This document shows, in pieces, positions 17,169 through 24,618 of a DNA stretch of 64,000 nt. This DNA is from Streptomyces daqingensis (GTDB taxonomy: Bacteria > Actinomycetota > Actinomycetes > Streptomycetales > Streptomycetaceae): assembly GCF_014645895.1 (NCBI RefSeq), contig NZ_BMMP01000008.1, positions 124,001 to 188,000 on the forward strand. Reading direction: 5' to 3'. The number at the start of each line of letters is the position of its first letter. The stretch's first letter is position 1. The notes beneath the pieces are model-generated. The model was not told the DNA's origin. It searched no databases and saw only the letters and a program-made list of their open reading frames with translations. A program made the position numbers and the translations under genes.

Positions 17169-17226
17169 GACAGCACCCGGTCCGAGCACCGTCGTAGACG
17201 GCCGCCACCACGGACCGGGTGCTGTC
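17169..17226. terminator. Long 3' UTR hairpin of sodN / convergent terminator
   Basis: The perfect 16-bp arms GACAGCACCCGGTCCG (17169-17184) and its complement (17211-17226) enclose a 26-nt loop with its own CCGTC-GTA-GACGG hairpin. It terminates sodN and probably the converging MFS gene. The region from 17123 onward is the candidate sodN-derived small RNA. Confidence 0.85.
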
Positions 17227-17277
17227 GTCTCCGGACCCTGACGCCACGGCCCGCATCCTCACCACGGCTCCGCACCC

Positions 17278-18612
17278 TCACCGCGTCTCCTTGCCCTCCC
17301 GCTTCTCCTCGCGCGCGGCCGGCAGCGGGGTGCCGGCGCCTCCCGTCGCCCTCGGCCGGGTCACCGGCGCCAGGGCGGCGATCGCCAGCGCGGCCAGCAC
17401 CAGCACCCCCAGCGCGGCGGGCAGTCCGACGAGCGTCGCGAGCCCGCCGACGAGCGGTGAGACCGCCAGCCAGCCCACGTTCCCCGCGAAGCCGAGGTGG
17501 CCCATCGCCGGTCCGGGGCGCGGCAGTGCGCCCGCCGCGGTGAAGGCTCCGGGGAAGACCGCGCTGACTCCCGCACCCGCCGCCACGAACGCCGCCATGG
17601 CCGCGACCGGGTGACCGGCCAGCAGCGCGGCGGCCAGCACGGTCGCGCAGCCGAGGGTGCCGAACCTGATGAGCCGGACCCAGCCGAACCGGTTGACGAG
17701 GCGGTCGTTGAAGAGGCGCGTGCAGACCTCCCCGGCCGAGAAGGCCGCGTATCCGGCCGCCGCGGTGGCCGCGTCCGCCCCCACGTGCCGCAGGTACACG
17801 CCGCTCCACGAGGCCGGGGCGTCCGAGACCAGGGCGGCGAGGAAGACCATGACGGCGAGCAACAGCACCGTCCTCCGCCCCTGGGCGCCCTGCCCGGCCG
17901 GCGCGCCCGCCCGGGCTTCCGCGCGCCCGGCGGAGGATTCAGCCGCCTCCTCCGCGACCGCCTCGTCCGCGGCCCGCTCCTGCGCGGCGGCCTGCTCCCC
18001 GCCCGGCCGGCGGTCCGCCTCCGGCTCGGGCAGCAGGCCCCCCGCCGCCACGGCGGAGACGACGGCCAGCGCCACGGCCGTCAGGGCGAACTGGGCGGCG
18101 AGCGTCAGCCCGAGCAGGGCCGTCGCGGCTCCGGCCAGCCCGCCCGCGACCGCGCCGATGCTCCGGATCGCGTGCATCGAGTTGAGGACGGTCCGCCCGT
18201 ACCGTTCCTGTACGACGACCGCCTGGGCGTTCATCGCGACGGAGGTACAGCCGTCGGCGGCCCCGAGCACCGCGAGCAGGCACAGCAGCGGCCACGCCGA
18301 GTCCGCCGCCGGGACCAGGCCGAGCGGGGCGCACAGCACCACGGGAGCCGACGCGCTCACGGCACGTCCGCCGAACCTGTCCACCATCGCGCCGCCCAGC
18401 TGGCTGCCCGCAAGGGCGCCCAGCCCGGGTCCGGCCAGCACCAGTCCCAACACCCCTGCGGACAGGTGGAGTTCGTCCTTGACGGCGGGAACGCGGGCCG
18501 CCCAGGAGGCGAACACCGCACCGTGCACGAAGAAGACCGCCGAAACCGCGGCTCTCGCCCGCCGCAGCCGTGCGGGCCGGCGGGCTCCGGCGTTCACCTC
18601 CGGTCGCGGCAT
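17278..18612 (-). CDS. MFS transporter
   Basis: Membrane protein of 444 aa with the twelve-helix major facilitator layout, two halves joined by a hydrophilic Glu/Ala-rich linker near residues 195-245. The loop 2-3 region (GSQLGGAMVDRFGGRAV) matches the MFS motif. The first half with ASWAARVPAVKDELHLSAGVLG resembles fucose/hexose permease-like and Bcr-like actinobacterial efflux members. The start ATG 18612 has GGAGG eight nt upstream. It converges on sodN. Substrate and direction of transport are unknown. Confidence 0.85.
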   Translation of the reverse strand: MPRPEVNAGARRPARLRRARAAVSAVFFVHGAVFASWAARVPAVKDELHLSAGVLGLVLAGPGLGALAGSQLGGAMVDRFGGRAVSASAPVVLCAPLGLVPAADSAWPLLCLLAVLGAADGCTSVAMNAQAVVVQERYGRTVLNSMHAIRSIGAVAGGLAGAATALLGLTLAAQFALTAVALAVVSAVAAGGLLPEPEADRRPGGEQAAAQERAADEAVAEEAAESSAGRAEARAGAPAGQGAQGRRTVLLLAVMVFLAALVSDAPASWSGVYLRHVGADAATAAAGYAAFSAGEVCTRLFNDRLVNRFGWVRLIRFGTLGCATVLAAALLAGHPVAAMAAFVAAGAGVSAVFPGAFTAAGALPRPGPAMGHLGFAGNVGWLAVSPLVGGLATLVGLPAALGVLVLAALAIAALAPVTRPRATGGAGTPLPAAREEKREGKETR

Positions 18613-18723
18613 GCGGCGGTCCTCCGGTACGGCTGACGATCGCGGCAACGACGGCGGAGGCTACCCGGCTGCACGCGGCCCCACGCTTCGTGCGCCCCGC
18701 TCACTCCGCGGGCGTGCGCGGCA

Positions 18724-18783
18724 GGGGTTCACGCGGCGGGTGTGCACGCGGCAGTGGTTCACGCAGCGGGGGTTCACGCAGCG
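18724..18783 (-). repeat. Four 15-bp tandem repeats spanning the end of the methyltransferase gene
   Basis: Four consecutive 15-mers start at 18724, 18739, 18754 and 18769, based on GGGGTTCACGCAGCG with a few substitutions. The last copy contains the stop codon of the methyltransferase gene (TCA at 18774-18776 on the plus strand). Because the unit is a multiple of three, further in-frame stops recur in the copies with TTCACG. Confidence 0.8.
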
Positions 18784-19931
18784 GCGGCTCGCAGCCGCCA
18801 CAGCGAGGTGACCTCCGCCGAGCGGGCCGCGTGCAGGGGGTCGGCCGGGTCGGCGGAACGCGGGTGGTGCGGGCGGGTGTCCTCGCGGCCCGCGACCGTC
18901 AGGCCGGCGTCCTCGATCCAGCCCAACAGCTCCTCCCGGCTGCGCAGTTGCAGGTGTTCGGCCAGGTCGGAAAGGATCAGCCAGCCCTCCCCTTCCGGTG
19001 CCAGCCGCTCCGCCAGCCCGGCGAGGAACCCCCGCAGCATGCGGCTCCCGGGGTCGTAGACGGCGTGCTCCAGCGGCGAGGTGGGTTTCGCAGGCAGCCA
19101 CGGCGGATTGCAGACGATCAGGGTGGCCTTCTCCTCCCCCGGCGGGAAGAGGTCCGCCTCCACGACGGTCACCGCTTCCCCGGCGCCCAGCAGGCGGAGG
19201 TTCTCGCGGGCGCAGTCCAGCGCGCGCGGGTCCTGGTCGGTCGCGACGACGTGCGTCAGGCCGCGCCGGGCGAGTACGGCGCTGAGCACCCCCGTCCCCG
19301 TTCCGATGTCGAACGCCGTTCCGCCCGGGGGCAGTCGCGTCCGTGCGACGAGGTCGACGTATTCGCCGCGCACCGGCGAGAACACCCCGTACGCGGGGCG
19401 CACGCGCTCCCCGTCCAGCGCGGGGACCGGCACCCCCCGCCGCCGCCATTCGTGCGCACCGATCACTCCGAGCAGCTCGCGAAGCGGCACGAGGGACCGC
19501 TCACCCGCGGCAGGAGGCCCGTACGCCTCGGCGCAGGCCTCCGCCACGTCGGGGGCACGGCGCAGCGGCACCGTGTGGGTCCCGCCCCCGGCGCCGGCGT
19601 CGAGCGGTACGAGCAGCATGCCCAGCACCCTCGCGCGCCGGGCCTGGGCGTGCCGCTGCAGATGGAAGTCCTCGCGGGGACCCGCTCCCGCCTTCGGCTG
19701 TTTGCGGTCGACTCGCCGGCGCATCGCGGACAGCAGCTGGCGCGCCCCGTGGAAGTCGCCGCGCCACAGCAGGGCGGTGCCCTCGCACGCCAGCCTGTAG
19801 GCGGCGTCGGCGGTCATGCGGTCGTCCGCGGGCCGGACGCTCCGGGGCGGCTTCATGCCGTTCTCGGAGCGCCACAGCGCCGAACGTTCCTCGTCGTCCT
19901 CGGTCCAGCCGACCGTCTGCCGCTCGTTCAC
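18774..19931 (-). CDS. Class I methyltransferase with NPPW motif (HemK/RsmC-like)
   Basis: Protein of 385 aa. The C-terminal half (from about residue 200) is a SAM fold with motif I AFDIGTGTGVLSAVL and the catalytic NPPWLP loop, characteristic of N5-glutamine, N6-adenine or guanine-N2 methyltransferases. The N-terminal half, about 190 residues, is uncharacterised and Arg-rich, perhaps substrate recognition. The substrate could be a release factor, ribosomal protein or rRNA; the sequence does not decide. It lies in the same direction as the MFS gene, 161 nt upstream of it. Its 3' end is made of tandem 15-bp repeats. Confidence 0.8.
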   Translation of the reverse strand: MNERQTVGWTEDDEERSALWRSENGMKPPRSVRPADDRMTADAAYRLACEGTALLWRGDFHGARQLLSAMRRRVDRKQPKAGAGPREDFHLQRHAQARRARVLGMLLVPLDAGAGGGTHTVPLRRAPDVAEACAEAYGPPAAGERSLVPLRELLGVIGAHEWRRRGVPVPALDGERVRPAYGVFSPVRGEYVDLVARTRLPPGGTAFDIGTGTGVLSAVLARRGLTHVVATDQDPRALDCARENLRLLGAGEAVTVVEADLFPPGEEKATLIVCNPPWLPAKPTSPLEHAVYDPGSRMLRGFLAGLAERLAPEGEGWLILSDLAEHLQLRSREELLGWIEDAGLTVAGREDTRPHHPRSADPADPLHAARSAEVTSLWRLRAAAA

Positions 19932-19940
19932 CGGTGCAGC

Positions 19941-20879
19941 CTATGGCGTGCGCGTGCTCCCCTCGCCCCGGCCGGTCTCGCCCGGCACCCGGGCGGGAGG
20001 CGTCCGGACCGCCCCCATGCTGGCGGCGATGACCAGCACGATCGCCACCACCTCCAGCGGCTCCAGGCTCTGACCGAGCACCACGAAGCCCGCTGTCGCC
20101 GCCGCGACGGGCATGAGGCTCATCAGGAGGGCGAAGGTCGCGGCGGGGAGCCGGCGGAGGGCGAACAGCTCCAGCGTGTACGGCACGCCCGAGGAGAGCA
20201 CCGCGACGGCGGCGCCCAGTCCGAGCGTCACCGGGTCCAGCAGTGCGCCGCGGGCGTCTGCCACACCCAGCGGCGCGCTGAGCACCGCGGCGATGCCCAT
20301 GGCCAGGGCGAGGCCGTCCGCCTTCGGAAAGCGGGCGCCCGTACGGGAGTTGAAGACGATGTAGGCGACCCACATGGCACCGGCCGCGAGGGCGTACGCC
20401 ACCCCGGCGAAGTCGACGCGCCCGAAGCCGCTGCTGCCCAGCAGGTAGACCCCGGCGAACGCCAGTACCGCCCACAGCAGGCTCAGCAGCCGCCGCGACC
20501 CGGCGACGGACAGCACGAGCGGGCCCAGCAGTTCCAGAGTCACCGCGGCACCCAGCGGGATGCGGTCGATGGCCTGGTAGAAGAGCGTGTTCATCGCGCC
20601 GAGCGCGATGCCCAGACCGGCGACGGCCGTCCAGTCCGCGCGGGAGTGACCGCGCAGCCGCGGCCTGCACACGACGAGCAGCAGCAGCGCCGAGAACATC
20701 AGCCGGAGTGCGACGACCCCCAGCGAACCCGCTCGCGGGAACAGGGTGACGGCGACGGCCGAGCCGAGCTGCAGCGACAGCGCGCTGCCGACGACCATGC
20801 CGACCGCGCCGAGCCGTCCGCCGCCCGGCCCGGACGAGGGGCCGCGGGAGAGGACCGCGGCACGGTCAGCAGAGGTCAT
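19941..20879 (-). CDS. EamA/RhtA-type drug/metabolite transporter
   Basis: Inner-membrane protein of 312 aa with ten predicted helices in two EamA halves (for example GMVVGSALSLQLGSAVAVTLF and TFALLMSLMPVAAATAGFVVLGQ). The RhtA/YdcZ-like group exports amino acids such as threonine and homoserine, or other metabolites. It is divergent from a LysR regulator with 68 nt between, the usual layout in which the LysR protein controls the exporter. It ends nine nt before the preceding methyltransferase start but in the same direction, so read-through is possible. Confidence 0.85.
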   Translation of the reverse strand: MTSADRAAVLSRGPSSGPGGGRLGAVGMVVGSALSLQLGSAVAVTLFPRAGSLGVVALRLMFSALLLLVVCRPRLRGHSRADWTAVAGLGIALGAMNTLFYQAIDRIPLGAAVTLELLGPLVLSVAGSRRLLSLLWAVLAFAGVYLLGSSGFGRVDFAGVAYALAAGAMWVAYIVFNSRTGARFPKADGLALAMGIAAVLSAPLGVADARGALLDPVTLGLGAAVAVLSSGVPYTLELFALRRLPAATFALLMSLMPVAAATAGFVVLGQSLEPLEVVAIVLVIAASMGAVRTPPARVPGETGRGEGSTRTP

Positions 20880-20947
20880 GCCGCCACGCTAGAACAGGCG
20901 CGCCAGGCTGTGAAATGCGGGTTCTCCTGCGGCTATGCTCCCTGGGC

Positions 20948-21856
20948 ATGACCGCCGACCTGCGCCATCTGCGCGCGTTCCTCGCCATCGCGGAGGCCGG
21001 CAGCGTGACGTCCGCGGCGGCCGTCCTGCGGATGAGCCAGCCCGCGCTCTCCCGGACCCTGCGTCAGCTCGAGACCCACCTCGGCGTCCGCCTCGTCGAC
21101 CGCTCGACGCACCATCTGGAACTGACCGAGGACGGCCGCAGGTTCAGGGAGAAGGCCGCGACGGCTGTGGCCGTCGTCGACGAGGCGCTCGATCCGGCAC
21201 GGCTGCGTCCGTGGCCGCTGCGGCTCGGACACGCCTGGTCCGCGCTGGGCAGGCACACGACGCCCCTGCTGCGCCGGTGGAAGGAGCGCTACCCGGACAC
21301 TCCGCTCGAACTGCTGCGCGTCGACGACCGTACGGCCGGCCTGCTGAGCGGGAAGGTCGACATCGCCGCGGTCCGGGCGCCGATGATCCCGGCGGACGCG
21401 CAGGGCCTGCTGGGCGAGTGGCTCCGCAACGAACCCCGCGTGGCCGCCGTACCCGCCGGGAGCGAACTGGCTGAAAAAAGCCCCCCGTTGACCCTTGAGG
21501 ACCTCGCTTCGCACACGATCGCCCTGAACACCGTCTCCGGTCTGACGACGCTGGACCTGTGGCCGGAGGAGATCCGGCCGGAGGCGAGCGAGACGGTCAA
21601 GGTGGCCAACACCGACGACTGGCTGGGCGCCATCGCCGCGGGCAGCGCGGTGGGCGTCTCCACCCTCGCCACGGCAGAGATGCACCCGCACCCCGGTGTC
21701 GTCTACAAGCCGCTCGACGGAGCCGCCGAGGTGCCGCTGATGCTCATGTGGCGGGATACGCCCAGGGGTTCCGGGCGGCCCGGCCACCCGGCCGTCCCCC
21801 GGCTGGTGGAACTCGCCCTCGACGTGCTGGCGGAGGATGAGCGGGGAACCGCCTGA
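20948..21856 (+). CDS. LysR family transcriptional regulator
   Basis: Regulator of 302 aa. The N-terminal winged helix occupies residues 3-62 (LRHLRAFLAIAEAGSVTSAA, then LSRTLRQLETHLGVRLVDR). The C-terminal two thirds are a type II effector-binding domain. TATGCT at 20934-20939 sits 8 nt before the ATG, so the mRNA may be leaderless; no Shine-Dalgarno is visible. It is divergent from the EamA exporter and probably regulates it in response to an exported metabolite. Confidence 0.9.
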   Translation: MTADLRHLRAFLAIAEAGSVTSAAAVLRMSQPALSRTLRQLETHLGVRLVDRSTHHLELTEDGRRFREKAATAVAVVDEALDPARLRPWPLRLGHAWSALGRHTTPLLRRWKERYPDTPLELLRVDDRTAGLLSGKVDIAAVRAPMIPADAQGLLGEWLRNEPRVAAVPAGSELAEKSPPLTLEDLASHTIALNTVSGLTTLDLWPEEIRPEASETVKVANTDDWLGAIAAGSAVGVSTLATAEMHPHPGVVYKPLDGAAEVPLMLMWRDTPRGSGRPGHPAVPRLVELALDVLAEDERGTA

Positions 21857-22033
21857 TCACGGCATACGTTGAAGGGCCGGGACAGAAGGTGCTTTTGGGC
21901 TTCTTCCCGCGCACGGCCGCACGCCGTTCGAAGCGCGGCGCGACAGCGCACAGCCACGCGACCGCACGGGCTGACGCGGCCACAGGCGCACCGGTACAGA
22001 CAGAAGCACACGCAGCCGACGGAAGGCAGAACG

Positions 22034-22270
22034 ATGGCGGGTTTCCTCGACAGGGCCAAGGAGCAGGCGCAGCGCGGGCTGGCGCAGGGCAAGGAGAAGA
22101 TGGAGGAGGTCCAGGCACAGCGCGCCGGAAACGACCTGCTGCGCCGCCTCGGCTCCGCCTACTACGCGCAGCAGCGCGGCAGCGGCTCGCCCGCAGAGGT
22201 GCAGCAGGCCCTGTCCGCGCTCGAACAGCACATCGCACAGCACGGCGACGGCTTCCTGCGCAACCCCTGA
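22034..22270 (+). CDS. Small conserved-looking acidic/helical protein
   Basis: Protein of 78 aa, mostly predicted amphipathic helix with repeated Gln/Ala/Glu (LDRAKEQAQRGLAQGKEKME). No domain is recognised. GGAAGG seven nt before ATG 22034 supports translation; longer in-frame starts give an Arg-rich low-complexity extension. It is followed by a strong hairpin shared with the converging Nudix gene. The 177-nt gap after lysR holds nothing recognisable. The family occurs widely in streptomycetes as hypothetical protein; function unknown. Confidence 0.65.
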   Translation: MAGFLDRAKEQAQRGLAQGKEKMEEVQAQRAGNDLLRRLGSAYYAQQRGSGSPAEVQQALSALEQHIAQHGDGFLRNP

Positions 22271-22311
22271 AGGGCGCGCCTCCCCTCCGCCCGCCGGCCC
22301 GTCCGGCACCT

Positions 22312-22348
22312 CCGGTCCCCGGTTCGCGCGCTGCGAGCCGGGGACCGG
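22312..22348. terminator. Convergent terminator hairpin
   Basis: CCGGTCCCCGG at 22312-22322 pairs perfectly with 22338-22348 around a 15-nt loop, between two convergent genes. Confidence 0.75.
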
Positions 22349-22361
22349 GGCGTGCGAGCGG

Positions 22362-22892
22362 CTATCCGAACCGCAGCCGGTACAGCATCAGCAGCGCCGC
22401 CGCCGTGTTCGCGGCGGGCACCTCACCCTTGGCGATCAGCTCGGGCGTCTCCTTCAGCGGAACCCACTCCCGCTTGTCCGACTCGAAGTCGTCCTCGGGA
22501 TGACCGACGTAGTCGGCACCGTCCGACCAGTAGATGTGGTGCCGTGCGTCGGTCAGCCCGTTCGAGGGTTCGACCGTCATCAGATGCCGCAGCGTCCCAG
22601 GCCGCCAGCCCGTCTCCTCGAGCATCTCGCGGGCCGCGGCCTCGGCGAGGTCCTCGCCGTCCTCCACGACTCCGGCAGCCAGCTCCCATCCCCAGCTGTC
22701 GGTGATGAAACGGTGCCGCCAGAGCATCAGCACCTCGTTGCGCTCGTTGACGGCTGTGGCCATCGCCACCGGCCGCAGCCGGATCAGGTAGTGATCCAGA
22801 TGACGGCCGTCCGGGAGTAGCACGTCCGCGAGGTTGACCCGTAACCACTGGTTCTCATACACAGTGTGTTCACCCAGGTTCTTCCATTGCAC
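22362..22892 (-). CDS. Nudix hydrolase (ADP-ribose pyrophosphatase-like)
   Basis: Hydrolase of nucleoside-diphosphate-linked compounds, 176 aa. The Nudix box is intact: G-x5-E-x7-REMLEETGW (GVVEDGEDLAEAAAREM). The flanking ITDSWGWELAAG and EPSNGLTDARHHIY are typical of the NudF-like group that cleaves ADP-ribose or nucleotide sugars. The start GTG 22892 has GGAAGGGGG upstream and yields VQWKNLGEHTVYEN, the expected family N-terminus; an upstream GTG would add eleven residues. It converges on the small helical gene. Confidence 0.9.
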   Translation of the reverse strand: MQWKNLGEHTVYENQWLRVNLADVLLPDGRHLDHYLIRLRPVAMATAVNERNEVLMLWRHRFITDSWGWELAAGVVEDGEDLAEAAAREMLEETGWRPGTLRHLMTVEPSNGLTDARHHIYWSDGADYVGHPEDDFESDKREWVPLKETPELIAKGEVPAANTAAALLMLYRLRFG

Positions 22893-22980
22893 GTATGTGC
22901 CCCCTTCCTGACGGAGGTTGGGCACATCCCAGCACGCTGCGGCGTACCTCTGACAGAGTCGCCGCCCCGCTTCCCTCCCC

Positions 22981-24378
22981 TCAGAGAGGCACTCGCAGCG
23001 TCTCCTCGATCAGCCTGGCCGCCCGGTCGACAGGCGTACCGGGATGCCGGAGCAGGTGCTCCCTCACCCGCCGCATACGTTGCCGCAGCCGCTGCGACTC
23101 GATGCCCTGCGCGTTGTCGACCATCCGCACCGCCGTCTCCGCGGCGCTCTCCGCCGCACCGCTGCGCAGCTCCACGTCGGTGAGCGTGGCCAGCCGGTTC
23201 ACCCGGCCGCGCACGTGAGCGGGTGCCCTCGCCGCCTCCTCGGCATACCGGCGCGCGCTGTCCAGCTCGCCGAGTACGAGCAGCGCCTCCGCCAGACGCA
23301 CCTGCACCAGGCCCTCCTCGACGTAGCCGGTCTCCTCCGGCTCCTCCTCGGGACGGATGCGCGTGGAGCAGCTCTCGGCGCTCCGCATACGTTCGTACGC
23401 GCCCTGCCGGTCGCCGATGCGGGCGTAAGCCCTCGCCTGCATCGCGTACAGGTCGGTCGCCAGGGCGGGCGTGCAGTGCGGCCCCGGCGTCCGTAACACG
23501 GCCTCCGCGCAGGCGATCGCGCGCCTGTCGTCCCCGAGGAACAGGGCCTGGTTGACGAGCAGCGCCACGACGTAGCCGCCGAAGTGCCTGTCCCCGGAGG
23601 CCTTCCCGAGCCGCAGCGCCTGGTGGAAGTAGCGCTGGGCGAGGCCCTGCTCGTCCGCGTCGTACGCGCAGATGCCGCTCATGGCCGCCAACGACCCTGC
23701 CGCGCGGCACAGTTCACGTCCCGTCCGGTCGTCGTAGCTGCCGCGCAGCAGCGGTGCGACCTCGCCGGTCAGGAATCCGACGACGCGCGGCCGTGTCGCG
23801 ACGCCGCCCGCGTTCCGGTACAGGTGCTCGTAGTGCCCCCGCGCGGCGTGCAGCACCTCCACGTCCAACTCGGAGACCTCGTGCGGGCCTTGGTGCGACA
23901 CGTCGAGATCGTCCGGCGGGTTCTCCCACTCCCAGACCGGGGCCACCGCGGCGGCCCCGCGCAGCAGGCCCGGCCCCGGTGCGTCCGCGTGCATCTGGTC
24001 GGCGCGCCAGGACACGGCGGCACGCTCGACGAACCGGCCCAGCGAGGCGCCGTCTCCGCTCTCGTCCCCGGCCTCCCCGGCGTGGCTGCCGCCGCCGGCA
24101 TCCTGCACCGATGCCGCCGGTCCGCGGCCGTGCGGGCCGCCCATGCCGATGTCGCCGAGAGTGAGCGTGCGCCCGAGCCGTGACCCGAGTATCCGGCAGA
24201 CCATCTCCGGAACACTGCCGCGCGGACGTTGGCCCTTCAGCCATCGTGCGACGGAAGTGTGGTCGTAACGCAGAGTCATACCGCTCTCCGCGCCGAGACG
24301 GTTCACCCTCATGGCCAGACCGGCCCGGGAGATTCCGGACTGGTCAAGCAGTACGTGCAGTTGACTGTTGGGCTCCAT
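22981..24378 (-). CDS. HTH regulator with TPR-like domain (NsdA-like), paralogue 1
   Basis: Protein of 465 aa. Residues about 5-60 form an XRE-like helix-turn-helix with the signature RLGAESGMTLRYDHTSVARWLKG split as RLGAESG and TSVARWL. The region from about 190 onward is helical TPR-like repeats (for example AYARIGDRQGAYERMRSAE). This is the streptomycete developmental-regulator architecture of NsdA and relatives; membership is inferred, not proven. GGAGGG five nt before ATG 24378 fixes the start. It is divergent from a paralogue at 24608-26179, with a perfect 19-bp palindrome in between. Confidence 0.8.
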   Translation of the reverse strand: MEPNSQLHVLLDQSGISRAGLAMRVNRLGAESGMTLRYDHTSVARWLKGQRPRGSVPEMVCRILGSRLGRTLTLGDIGMGGPHGRGPAASVQDAGGGSHAGEAGDESGDGASLGRFVERAAVSWRADQMHADAPGPGLLRGAAAVAPVWEWENPPDDLDVSHQGPHEVSELDVEVLHAARGHYEHLYRNAGGVATRPRVVGFLTGEVAPLLRGSYDDRTGRELCRAAGSLAAMSGICAYDADEQGLAQRYFHQALRLGKASGDRHFGGYVVALLVNQALFLGDDRRAIACAEAVLRTPGPHCTPALATDLYAMQARAYARIGDRQGAYERMRSAESCSTRIRPEEEPEETGYVEEGLVQVRLAEALLVLGELDSARRYAEEAARAPAHVRGRVNRLATLTDVELRSGAAESAAETAVRMVDNAQGIESQRLRQRMRRVREHLLRHPGTPVDRAARLIEETLRVPL

Positions 24379-24426
24379 CACGCCCTCCGGTCGTCCAACC
24401 CTTGTTTCGCAGAGTAACGGACGCTG

Positions 24427-24445
24427 TTTCACACGGGGTGTGAAA
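24427..24445. promoter_or_regulatory. Perfect inverted repeat between divergent HTH paralogues
   Basis: TTTCACAC at 24427-24434 and GTGTGAAA at 24438-24445 flank a GGG centre. It lies 48 nt upstream of one regulator start and 113 nt upstream of the leader ORF of the other. It is probably an operator of one or both paralogues; the binder is not known. Confidence 0.65.
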
Positions 24446-24558
24446 GAGCCACCTGTGCGTGCACGCGACACATCTCCCGGACAAGCGGAAGCTGCGGTTC
24501 GCTGTAAGCAGTCCGCACACGGCCCCGTGTACGGAGAGCGACAGTGAGGAGCAGCACC

Positions 24559-24618
24559 ATGAACGACCCGATCCGGTTCCACTTCGAGGTCAGCGGGGCG
24601 GCCGGCCATGCAGCCTGA
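24559..24618 (+). CDS. Possible 19-aa leader peptide overlapping the regulator start
   Basis: ATG at 24559, with GGAG six nt upstream, opens a 19-codon frame ending in TGA at 24616-24618. The peptide begins MNDPIRFHFE and is predicted as a beta strand. Its end overlaps the ATG of the next gene (24608) by eleven nt in a different frame. The downstream gene has no good Shine-Dalgarno of its own, so translation of the leader may deliver ribosomes to it. It is below the size that gene finders report. Confidence 0.45.
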   Translation: MNDPIRFHFEVSGAAGHAA

